From Gemmatimonadales bacterium (GTDB lineage: Bacteria; Gemmatimonadota; Gemmatimonadetes; Gemmatimonadales; GWC2-71-9), in the NCBI GenBank assembly GCA_013813145.1, contig JACCSE010000590.1, positions 1 through 6,089 on the forward strand: DNA of 6,089 nucleotides, written 5' to 3'. Shown one piece after another: positions 1-6,089 of this stretch (its first letter is position 1; every line of letters starts with the position of its first letter). The translations under genes were made by a program, and so were the position numbers. Under the pieces are notes generated by a model that was given only the letters and a program-made list of their open reading frames with translations, was not told where the DNA came from and searched no databases.

Positions 1-21
1 GGATGACAGCGCCGACTTTAC

Positions 22-26
22 GGAGG
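22..26 (+). promoter_or_regulatory. Ribosome-binding site of mtkA
   Basis: A GGAGG Shine-Dalgarno core lies 5 bases before the GTG codon at 32. The reading frame stays open upstream to the window edge, so this site, with the family-typical N-terminus (M-D-I-H-E-Y-Q-A-K), decides the start. A TGA at 4-6 could end an upstream gene, but too little sequence is present to tell. No promoter is visible in the 31-base leader. Confidence 0.75.
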
Positions 27-31
27 TCCAA

Positions 32-1213
32 GTGGATATCCACGAATACCAGGCCAAAGAACTCCTCGCCGGCTTCGGCGTCTCCATCCCGCGGGGCGGG
101 GTGGCGTACAGTCCGGAGCAGGCGGTCTACCGGGCATCCGAGATCGGCGGCTCCCGCTGGGCGGTGAAGGCCCAGATCCATTCCGGCGCCCGGGGCAAGG
201 CCGGCGGCATCAAGCTCTGCTCCAACGAGGACGAAGTGCGCCAGGCCGCCAAGGCGCTGCTCGGTAAGCGCCTCGTCACTCATCAGACCGGCGCCGAGGG
301 ACGGGTGGTGCACCGGCTGTACGTCGAGGCCGCCGTCCCTATCGAGCGCGAGATTTATCTCGGCCTGGTGCTCGACCGGAAGAGCGAGCGTATCATGGTG
401 GTCGCCTCGGCCCAGGGCGGGATGGAGATCGAAGAGATCGCGCGCAACGCGCCGGACACCATCATCCGCGAGGTGGTGGAGCCCGCCGTGGGGATGACCG
501 CCTTTCAGGCTCGCGAGGTTGCCTTCGGACTCGGCCTCACGCCGGCGCAGGTGAGCCGCGCGGTGACGGCGCTCATGGGCGCCTACCGCGCCTTCCGAGA
601 TCTGGACGCCACCATGGTGGAGATCAACCCTCTGGTGGTGACCCAGGACGGTGCGCTCCTCGCGCTCGACTGCAAGATGACCTTCGACGACAACGCCATG
701 TTCCGCCGCCCCAACGTGAGCGAGCTCCGGGACTACGCCGAGGAGGACCCCCGCGAGGCCCAGGCCGCCGAGTACGGGCTCAACTACGTGGCGCTGGACG
801 GAAACATCGGCTGCATCATCAACGGCGCCGGCCTGGCCATGGCCACGATGGATATGATCAAGCACGCCGGCGGTGCACCCGCCAACTTCCTCGACGTGGG
901 CGGCGGAGCTTCCCCCGACCGGGTCGCCGCCGCCTTCAAGCTGGTGCTCTCGGACCCCAACATCGAAGCCATGCTGGTGAACATCTTCGCCGGCATCAAC
1001 CGCTGCGACTGGGTGGCCCAGGGCGTGGTGCAGGCCACCCGCGAGACCGGGCTCACCATTCCTCTCGTCGTCCGGCTGGCCGGCACCAACGAGGCGGAGG
1101 GCCGGCGGATCCTCAAGGAAAGCGGGCTGCCGATCATCACCGCCGACACTCTCTCGGAAGCCGCCGAGCGGGTCGTGCACGCGCTCAAGGGACCGGGGAA
1201 GGGACAGTCATGA
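32..1213 (+). CDS. mtkA: Malate--CoA ligase (malate thiokinase) beta subunit
   Basis: This is the ATP-grasp, nucleotide-binding subunit of the enzyme that makes malyl-CoA from malate, CoA and ATP in the cytosol, a step of the serine cycle. The 393-residue protein is collinear with the succinyl-CoA synthetase beta subunit (SucC, 388 aa in E. coli). Visible elements are the N-terminal HEYQAKELL, the ATP-grasp loop around K46 and R54-G59 (ARGKAGG), the metal ligands N199 (EINPLVV) and D213, the substrate-side N264 (NGAGLAM) and the loop A320-G321-I322-N323. The last loop reads G-G-I-V in E. coli SucC. The AGIN form, and the protein overall, match my recollection of Methylorubrum extorquens MtkA much better than SucC. 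The GTG start is chosen from the GGAGG site and the family N-terminus. The stop overlaps the mtkB start by 4 bases. The neighbouring serine-cycle genes reject a plain TCA-cycle role. The remaining alternative is a broad-specificity succinate/malate ligase. Confidence 0.92.
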   Translation: MDIHEYQAKELLAGFGVSIPRGGVAYSPEQAVYRASEIGGSRWAVKAQIHSGARGKAGGIKLCSNEDEVRQAAKALLGKRLVTHQTGAEGRVVHRLYVEAAVPIEREIYLGLVLDRKSERIMVVASAQGGMEIEEIARNAPDTIIREVVEPAVGMTAFQAREVAFGLGLTPAQVSRAVTALMGAYRAFRDLDATMVEINPLVVTQDGALLALDCKMTFDDNAMFRRPNVSELRDYAEEDPREAQAAEYGLNYVALDGNIGCIINGAGLAMATMDMIKHAGGAPANFLDVGGGASPDRVAAAFKLVLSDPNIEAMLVNIFAGINRCDWVAQGVVQATRETGLTIPLVVRLAGTNEAEGRRILKESGLPIITADTLSEAAERVVHALKGPGKGQS

Positions 1214-2121
1214 GCATCCTCATCGATGACAGCAGCCGGGTGATCGTGCAGGGCTTCACCGGCGACAAGGCGACCTTCCATGCCCGCGAGATGATCGCGT
1301 ACGGCACCAACGTCGTCGGCGGAGTCACGCCGGGAAAGGGCGGTACCCGCCACCTGGACCGGCCGGTGTTCAATACGGTCAAGGAGGCGGTGCGCCAGGC
1401 CGGGGCCGACACCAGCATCATCTTCGTGCCGGCCGCGTTCTGCGCCGACTCGATCATGGAGGCCGCCGACGCCGGGATCCGCTTCGTGGTGACCATCACC
1501 GACGGCATTCCGGCCCAGGACATGATGATGGTGAAGCGCTATCTGTTCCGCTTTCCCAAGGAGCGGCGCACCTCGCTGGTGGGCCCCAACTGCGCCGGGG
1601 TCATCAGCCCCGGTAAGGCCATGCTCGGCATCATGCCGGGCCACATCTACATGCGCGGAAACGTGGGGCTCATCACCCGCTCGGGGACGCTGGGCTATGA
1701 GGCGGCCGCCCAGATGAAGGCGCTCGGCATCGGCATCAGCACCAGCGTGGGCATCGGCGGCGACCCCATCAACGGCAGCTCCTTCCTCGACCATCTGAAG
1801 CTGTTCGAGGGGGATCCGGAGACCGAAGCCATCATGATCATCGGCGAGATCGGCGGCCCGCAGGAAGCCGAGGCGGCCCGCTTCTCCAAGGAAAACCTGG
1901 GCAAGCCGGTCGTCGGGTACGTCGCCGGGCTCACCGCGCCGAAGGGGCGCCGCATGGGCCACGCCGGCGCCATCATCTCGGCGTTCGGCGACACCGCGGC
2001 CGAGAAGGCCGAGATCATGCGCGATGCCGGTCTCACCGTGGCGCCCAGCGCGGCCGAGCTGGGGAGCACGGTGGCCGGCGTCCTGGCGCGGCGCTCCAAG
2101 CGGACGGCCGCCGCGACATGA
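1210..2121 (+). CDS. mtkB: Malate--CoA ligase (malate thiokinase) alpha subunit
   Basis: This is the CoA-binding and phosphohistidine subunit that partners MtkA to form malyl-CoA. The protein has 303 residues, close to E. coli SucD (289 aa). It has an N-terminal CoA-binding Rossmann domain with GFTGDKATFH (15-24) and GGVTPGKGG (37-45). The GPNCAG segment (125-130) carries the cysteine near the CoA site; E. coli SucD has GPNCPG here. The C-terminal ligase domain contains E213 (GEIGG) and the phosphorylated histidine H251 in GRRMGHAGAII. E213 and H251 have the same spacing as E208 and H246 of E. coli SucD. The ATG overlaps the mtkA stop (ATGA), and an AAGGGA Shine-Dalgarno sits at 1199-1204, 5 bases before it. 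Overall similarity to remembered M. extorquens MtkB is very high, for example in ITDGIPAQDMM and in SVGIGGDPINGSSFLDHL. Malate specificity is inferred from that match and from the operon. Confidence 0.92.
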   Translation: MSILIDDSSRVIVQGFTGDKATFHAREMIAYGTNVVGGVTPGKGGTRHLDRPVFNTVKEAVRQAGADTSIIFVPAAFCADSIMEAADAGIRFVVTITDGIPAQDMMMVKRYLFRFPKERRTSLVGPNCAGVISPGKAMLGIMPGHIYMRGNVGLITRSGTLGYEAAAQMKALGIGISTSVGIGGDPINGSSFLDHLKLFEGDPETEAIMIIGEIGGPQEAEAARFSKENLGKPVVGYVAGLTAPKGRRMGHAGAIISAFGDTAAEKAEIMRDAGLTVAPSAAELGSTVAGVLARRSKRTAAAT

Positions 2122-3092
2122 GCGCCCGTCCGGTGGTGGTCGTGACCCGCCGCCTGCCGGAGGCGGTCGAGCAGGCGGCGGCGCGCGACTTCGACGCGCG
2201 GCTCAACCGGGACGACAAGCCGCTCGGACCGGACGGTCTCAAAGAGGCGCTCCGCTCGGCCGACGCGGTGCTCTGCACCGTCAGCGACAAGCTCACCGCC
2301 GACATCCTGTCGGCCGAGCCGCGGCGGGCGCGGCTGCTGGCCAACTTCGGCGTCGGCTTCAACCACATCGACGTCGAGGCCGCCAAGGCTCGCGGCCTCG
2401 CCGTCTCCAACACGCCCGACGTCCTCACCGACGCCACCGCCGACCTCGCCATGACGCTGCTGCTCATGGTGGCCCGCCGCGCCGGCGAAGGCGAGCGGCA
2501 CCTGCGAGCGGGTGCCTGGACCGGGTGGCGGCCGACGCACATGATGGGCACCCAGGTGAGCGGCAAGACGCTCGGACTGGTCGGGATGGGGCGCATCGCG
2601 CGCGCGGTCGCCGGACGGGCGCATGGGGGGTTCGGGATGCGGGTCATCTTCCACGATCCCTATCCACCGTCCCCGGAGGTCGCCCGCTCGCTCGGCGCGG
2701 AGCCCCGGGAGCGGCTGGAGGACGTGCTGCGCCAGGCCGACTTCGTCTCGCTCCACTGTCCCGCCACCCCGGAAACCCGCCACCTCATGAACCGGGAGCG
2801 GCTGGCCCTCATGCGGCCGGATGCCTATCTGGTCAACACCGCGCGGGGCGACGTGGTGGACGAGGCAGCGCTGGTCGAGGCGCTCCAGTCTCGCCGCATC
2901 GCGGGGGCGGGACTCGACGTGTTCGAGCGGGAGCCGGAGGTGAGCCGGGGGCTGCTGGAGCTGGAGAACGTCGTGCTCCTGCCGCACCTCGGAAGTGCCA
3001 CGACCGAAACCCGGGTGGAGATGGGCATGCGGGCGCTGGAGAACCTCCGCCTCTTCTTCGCCGGGTCGCCGCTCCGGGATCGTGTCGCGTGA
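2118..3092 (+). CDS. hprA: NAD-dependent hydroxypyruvate/glyoxylate reductase (D-glycerate dehydrogenase)
   Basis: This is a D-isomer-specific 2-hydroxyacid dehydrogenase of 324 residues, the usual family length. In this operon it most likely reduces hydroxypyruvate to D-glycerate, the serine-cycle step after serine--glyoxylate aminotransferase; glyoxylate reduction is also plausible. The substrate-domain loop NFGVGFNHID is at 76-85. The nucleotide-binding motif G156-M-G-R-I-A161 has Ala in place of the third glycine of GxGxxG. D180 (FHDPY) ends the second beta strand of the Rossmann fold; an acid there favours NAD(H) over NADP(H). The catalytic triad is R243 (NTARGD), E272 (EREPE) and H290 (LPHLGSAT), with R-to-E spacing as in E. 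coli SerA (R240, E269). It lacks the C-terminal ACT domain of long phosphoglycerate dehydrogenases. The ATG overlaps the mtkB stop and has no strong Shine-Dalgarno, suggesting coupled translation. The exact substrate cannot be read from sequence; the gene symbol rests on context. Confidence 0.82.
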   Translation: MSARPVVVVTRRLPEAVEQAAARDFDARLNRDDKPLGPDGLKEALRSADAVLCTVSDKLTADILSAEPRRARLLANFGVGFNHIDVEAAKARGLAVSNTPDVLTDATADLAMTLLLMVARRAGEGERHLRAGAWTGWRPTHMMGTQVSGKTLGLVGMGRIARAVAGRAHGGFGMRVIFHDPYPPSPEVARSLGAEPRERLEDVLRQADFVSLHCPATPETRHLMNRERLALMRPDAYLVNTARGDVVDEAALVEALQSRRIAGAGLDVFEREPEVSRGLLELENVVLLPHLGSATTETRVEMGMRALENLRLFFAGSPLRDRVA

Positions 3093-5857
3093 CCCAGGCC
3101 GTGCTGGAGCCGTTCTCCGCGGCCGACCTCCCCGAGTCGGCGGATCCCGCCGCCGCGAGCGCCGCGGCGTACGCGACTGGCGTCGTCGAACTGCTCTCGG
3201 GTCTCCTGCTCGAGTTGGTGCGCGCCCGGCAGCCCGAGGTGGAGCCGGTGCTGCGGGGCGAGCTGCCGGTGGCGGAATTGAGCCCGGAGCTCCTCGCCCG
3301 TACGCTCCAAGTGCAGGGGATCTGGTTCCAGTTGCTCAGCATCGCGGAGCAGAACGCAGCGATGCGGCGGCGGCGGCAGATCGAGGCGGAGCGCGGATAC
3401 GAGCAGCTCCGCGGCACGTTCGCGCAGGTGATCGCCGCGGCCGCGGCGGGCGGCGTGCCCGCGACCGAAGTCCGGAAGCTGCTCGGCGCGCTGCGCGTGC
3501 GGCCGGTCATCACGGCGCACCCCACCGAGGCCAAGCGGGTGACGGTGCTGGAGAAGCACCGCCGCATCTATCGCCGCCTGGTGGAGCTGGAGTCGCCCCG
3601 CTGGACTCCGCGGGAGCGTCAGGCGCTGGTGGACGGGCTGCGCGACGACATCGAGCTGCTCTGGCTCACCGGTGAGCTGCGTCTCGCCAAGCCCACCGTC
3701 CCACAGGAAGTCTACTGGGGGCTCCACTTCTTCAACGAGACCCTGTTCGAGGCGGTGCCCGACCTCATGCAAAAGGTCGAGCGGGCGGTGGAGCACTCCT
3801 ATCCCGGCGAGACGTTCACCGTTCCACCCTTCTTCCAATTCGGTTCCTGGATCGGCGGCGACCGCGACGGAAACCCGTTTGTCACCAACGAAATCACCCG
3901 CAGCACGCTGCTGGAGAATCGGCTGACCGGGGTGCGGCGGTATCACCGGCGGCTCGGCGACCTGGTTCGCGCGCTCAGCATCACCGAGCGTGCCGTGCCG
4001 CCGTCGGACCGGTTCCGTCAGGCGCTCGAGCGGGAGCTGGCGGCGACCGGCGAAGCCGAGGCCATCGCCAATCGCAATCCGGGTGAGATCTTCCGCCAGT
4101 ATCTCGCCACCATGCTCAAGCGCCTCGAGGTGATGATCCGCGCCACCGAGCGCGGCGACACCCGGGCCGACCCGACCGCCTATGCCTCGGCGGACGCGCT
4201 CGTCGCCGACCTCCGCCTCATCGAGTCGGAGCTGGTGGACGCGGGCCGGCGGGAGCTGGCCGAAGCGCTGCTGATGCCGGTGCGCCGCGAGGTCGAGGCG
4301 TTCCGGTTCAGCACCGTCCGGCTGGACGTGCGGGAGAACACCACCAAGCTCAACGCCGCGCTGGGGGCGCTGCACGCGGCTACCACGGGTGGAGACGCGC
4401 CGCCGGTTGGGAGCGAAGCGTGGCGCGCCTGGCTCGGGGCCGAGCTGGCGCGTCCGCTGGTGCCGGGCGCGCCGCCGCCGACGCTGCCGTCGGATACCGC
4501 CGAGACGCTGGGGATGTTCTCGCTGGTGCGCCAGCTCCGCGAAGAGATCGACCGCGAGGCATTCGGCTGCTTCGTGCTCAGCATGACTCGGAGCGTGAGC
4601 GACGTGCTCGGCGCCTATCTCCTGGCCAAGACCGCCGGTCTCTTCGGGGACACCGCGGGGGTGGAGAGCTGTACGCTGCCCATCGTGCCGCTGTTCGAGA
4701 CCATCGACGACCTTCAGCGCGCTCCCGCCATCATGAAAGAGCTGCTGAGCGTGCCGCTGGTGCGGCGGAGCGTGCGGGCGCAGGGCGAGGTGCAGGAGGT
4801 CATGATCGGGTACTCCGACTCGAACAAGGACGGCGGGTTCCTCGCGTCCAACTGGGAGCTCTACAAGGCGCAGATCAAGCTCACCCGGGTGGGCCGCGAG
4901 GCCGGGGTGCCGATCGCGTTCTTTCACGGGCGCGGCGGGTCGGTCAGCCGGGGCGGGGCACCGACCGGCCGGGCGATCGCGGCGCAGCCCGCGGGCTCGG
5001 TCGGTGGACGGATGCGGATCACCGAGCAGGGCGAGGTGGTTTCGTTCAAGTACGCCAACCGCGGCACCGCGCAGTATCAGCTCGAGCTGCTGGCGGCGAG
5101 CGTGGTGGAGCACACGCTCAAGTCGGAGCGGGAGGAGGCGCTGGTCCCCACTGCCGAGGGGGACGAGGCGATGGAGGCGCTCTCGGGGGCGTCGATGGCA
5201 GCCTACCGCCGGCTGATCGACGACCCCAATCTGCTTCAGTACTATCAGTCTGCCAGTCCACTGGAGGAGCTCACGCTGCTCAACATGGGCTCCCGGCCGG
5301 CGCGGCGGTTCGGCGCCCAGTCGCTCAGCGATCTGCGGGCGATTCCGTGGGTCTTCGCCTGGTCGCAGAACCGGCATTTCGTGCCCGGCTGGTATGGCGT
5401 GGGAAGCGGTATCCTCACGTTTCTCCAGGTGCGGGGGCAACGCGGCTCGGCGTTGCTGGGCCGGATGTACAGCGACTCGCGGCTCTTCCGGCTGATCGTG
5501 GACGAGGTGGAGAAGACGCTTTCGTACGTGGATCTCGACATCGCGCGGGAGTATGCGGCGCTGGTGCCGGAGCGTGCGGTGCGGGACGCGATCTTTCCGC
5601 TGATCGAGGAGGAGCACCAGAAGACGGTCGAGGCGGTGCTGCGGTTGAGCGGCGGGACCGAGCTGGCGGAGCGCTTCCCCCGCTTTCGTCGCAAGCTGGC
5701 GCGCCGGCTGCCGACGGTGAACCTGGTCTCGAGGCAGCAGATCGAGCTGCTCCGGCGGTTTCGGGAGTCGGGGGGGGATCGGACCCAGGAAGAGCAGCTC
5801 TCGGCGCTGCTCTTGTCGATCAATTGTATTGCGGCGGGGTTCGGGGCGACGGGGTGA
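3089..5857 (+). CDS. ppc: Phosphoenolpyruvate carboxylase
   Basis: This cytosolic enzyme carboxylates PEP with bicarbonate to oxaloacetate; in the serine cycle it fixes the CO2 that replenishes C4 acids. From the GTG at 3089 the protein has 922 residues, typical for bacterial PEPC (883 aa in E. coli). Catalytic elements are all present: H144 in ITAHPTEAKR (E. coli H138), GSWIGGDRDGNP at 252-263, K580 in VMIGYSDSNKDGG (E. coli K546), and the loop H613-G-R615-G-G-S-V-S-R621-G-G (E. coli H579, R581, R587). The C-terminus ends INCIAAGFGATG. Two residues of the E. coli aspartate-inhibitor site are changed: K773 becomes Y813 and N881 becomes A920. R832 appears kept near R873. The frame is open upstream to about 2024, but that part overlaps the reductase gene. 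The GTG fused to the reductase stop (GTGA) gives a normal length. No strong Shine-Dalgarno is visible, so translation is probably coupled. Confidence 0.96.
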   Translation: MTQAVLEPFSAADLPESADPAAASAAAYATGVVELLSGLLLELVRARQPEVEPVLRGELPVAELSPELLARTLQVQGIWFQLLSIAEQNAAMRRRRQIEAERGYEQLRGTFAQVIAAAAAGGVPATEVRKLLGALRVRPVITAHPTEAKRVTVLEKHRRIYRRLVELESPRWTPRERQALVDGLRDDIELLWLTGELRLAKPTVPQEVYWGLHFFNETLFEAVPDLMQKVERAVEHSYPGETFTVPPFFQFGSWIGGDRDGNPFVTNEITRSTLLENRLTGVRRYHRRLGDLVRALSITERAVPPSDRFRQALERELAATGEAEAIANRNPGEIFRQYLATMLKRLEVMIRATERGDTRADPTAYASADALVADLRLIESELVDAGRRELAEALLMPVRREVEAFRFSTVRLDVRENTTKLNAALGALHAATTGGDAPPVGSEAWRAWLGAELARPLVPGAPPPTLPSDTAETLGMFSLVRQLREEIDREAFGCFVLSMTRSVSDVLGAYLLAKTAGLFGDTAGVESCTLPIVPLFETIDDLQRAPAIMKELLSVPLVRRSVRAQGEVQEVMIGYSDSNKDGGFLASNWELYKAQIKLTRVGREAGVPIAFFHGRGGSVSRGGAPTGRAIAAQPAGSVGGRMRITEQGEVVSFKYANRGTAQYQLELLAASVVEHTLKSEREEALVPTAEGDEAMEALSGASMAAYRRLIDDPNLLQYYQSASPLEELTLLNMGSRPARRFGAQSLSDLRAIPWVFAWSQNRHFVPGWYGVGSGILTFLQVRGQRGSALLGRMYSDSRLFRLIVDEVEKTLSYVDLDIAREYAALVPERAVRDAIFPLIEEEHQKTVEAVLRLSGGTELAERFPRFRRKLARRLPTVNLVSRQQIELLRRFRESGGDRTQEEQLSALLLSINCIAAGFGATG

Positions 5858-5923
5858 ACCCGGCGTTGTTCAGCCCCCAACCCCACGCACCATCGCCGCG
5901 GCCTCTTGCCGCTTGTGCAGCGA

Positions 5924-5945
5924 AATTGCGCCGTTCGGCGCAGTT
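5924..5945 (+). terminator. Hairpin downstream of ppc, possible terminator
   Basis: An inverted repeat forms a 9-bp stem (5924-5932 with 5937-5945, including one U-G wobble) closed by a GTTC tetraloop. The inner six pairs are GC-rich (TGCGCC/GGCGCA). It begins 67 bases after the ppc stop and ends 43 bases before the integrase start, so it fits a transcription end for the operon. There is no T-run after it, so it is not a classical intrinsic terminator. It could instead be an mRNA-stabilising hairpin or a protein site. The rest of the 131-bp gap shows no gene, no clear promoter and no repeat. Confidence 0.45.
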
Positions 5946-5980
5946 CTGATTGGCCGCCCGGCACCGCCTAGCGCAGGGTT

Positions 5981-5984
5981 GGAG
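5981..5984 (+). promoter_or_regulatory. Ribosome-binding site of the integrase-like gene
   Basis: GGAG lies 4 bases before the ATG at 5989. A second ATG at 5985 abuts this site directly and opens a different frame, so the 5989 start is preferred. The protein from 5989 matches the integrase family, which supports the choice. Confidence 0.5.
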
Positions 5985-5988
5985 ATGT

Positions 5989-6089
5989 ATGGCGCCGCCG
6001 CTCAAGCTCATCCCCCAGGTGCGCCAAGTCGCCCGCCTCCTGCATTACAGCCGCCGCACCGAGGAAGCGTACGTACGATGGATTCAGCG
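5989..6089 (+). CDS. Integron-integrase-like tyrosine recombinase, N-terminal fragment (cut by window edge)
   Basis: Only 33 codons are present and the frame is open to the window end. The segment LLHYSRRTEEAYVRWIQ (residues 17-33) matches the first helices of the N-terminal SAM-like, core-binding domain of integron integrases; IntI1 has LHYSLRTEQAYVNWV at this place. Such enzymes recombine attI and attC sites to capture gene cassettes. The catalytic domain (R-H-R-Y residues) and the IntI-specific extra helix lie outside the window, so the gene may be intact or broken. It runs in the same direction as the operon but is separated by a 131-bp gap and a hairpin, so it is probably an independent unit. 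A XerC/D-like or other phage-type integrase sharing this N-terminal motif is the alternative. No attI or attC site is recognisable in the gap. Confidence 0.7.
   Translation, partial: MAPPLKLIPQVRQVARLLHYSRRTEEAYVRWIQ

Noticed and set aside
1..31. The end of an upstream gene at the TGA of bases 4-6
   Set aside because: One codon before the stop is too little to support a gene, although the spacing to mtkA would suit an operon.
32..2121. Reading the first two genes as TCA-cycle sucC and sucD
   Set aside because: The fold is shared, but the AGIN loop, the close match to remembered MtkA/MtkB, and the linkage to a hydroxypyruvate reductase and ppc point to malate--CoA ligase.
784..2987. Two long minus-strand frames (784-1962 and 1695-2987) opposite mtkA, mtkB and the reductase
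   Set aside because: They are antisense shadows of three well-recognised enzymes, with His/Arg/Asp-rich translations and no domain.
2024..3088. Extension of the ppc frame 355 codons upstream, giving a 1277-residue protein
   Set aside because: This part overlaps the intact mtkB and reductase genes in another frame and is low-complexity Arg/Gly/Ala/Pro. The GTG at 3089 gives the normal PEPC length.
2825..5617. A 930-codon open frame on the minus strand, antisense to ppc and the end of the reductase
   Set aside because: It is a shadow of high-GC codon use. Its translation is rich in Arg, His, Pro and Leu with no recognisable domain, while the plus strand carries all PEPC motifs.
4420..5949. 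A 509-codon plus-strand frame overlapping ppc
   Set aside because: It is an Arg/Gly/Ala-rich out-of-frame shadow of ppc with no family motif.
5858..5988. An attI or attC recombination site next to the integrase start
   Set aside because: I looked for GTTRRRY and RYYYAAC core pairs. Only partial matches (GTTGTTC, CCCCAAC, GTTGGAG) occur, with no paired arrangement.
5858..5988. A LexA (SOS) box or a clear sigma-70 promoter for the integrase
   Set aside because: There is no CTGT-N8-ACAG match and no convincing -35/-10 pair with proper spacing.

Overview
This GC-rich bacterial window holds four tightly packed same-strand genes, followed by a short non-coding gap and the start of a fifth gene cut off by the window edge. 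The four complete genes encode both subunits of a malate--CoA ligase (mtkA, mtkB), a hydroxypyruvate/glyoxylate reductase of the D-2-hydroxyacid dehydrogenase family, and phosphoenolpyruvate carboxylase (ppc). This set is a core part of the serine cycle of one-carbon assimilation. The organism is most likely a methylotroph or C1-assimilating bacterium, from Proteobacteria or another GC-rich soil phylum such as Gemmatimonadota. The sequence alone does not settle the phylum.

Layout: bases 1-31 are a leader with a good ribosome-binding site for mtkA (GTG start at 32). mtkA (32-1213), mtkB (1210-2121), the reductase (2118-3092) and ppc (3089-5857) follow one another with 4-base stop/start overlaps (ATGA, ATGA, GTGA). 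They are almost certainly one operon with coupled translation. A 131-bp intergenic region (5858-5988) contains a stable hairpin. From 5989 to the right edge the sequence encodes the N-terminus of an integron-integrase-like tyrosine recombinase.

How the genes work together: hydroxypyruvate made from serine is reduced to glycerate by the reductase and converted to PEP by enzymes not in this window. Ppc carboxylates PEP to oxaloacetate. A malate dehydrogenase, not in view, gives malate, which MtkAB activates to malyl-CoA. Malyl-CoA lyase, also not in view, would split it into acetyl-CoA and glyoxylate, closing the cycle.

Most notable observations: (1) PEP carboxylase has lost two of the four residues that bind the feedback inhibitor aspartate in the E. 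coli enzyme, consistent with a high-flux, deregulated role. (2) MtkA has a substituted substrate loop relative to succinyl-CoA synthetase. (3) The reductase gene sits between mtkB and ppc, unlike the Methylorubrum order. (4) An integron-type integrase begins directly after the operon. I see no clearly new system; the operon is a variant of a known pathway.
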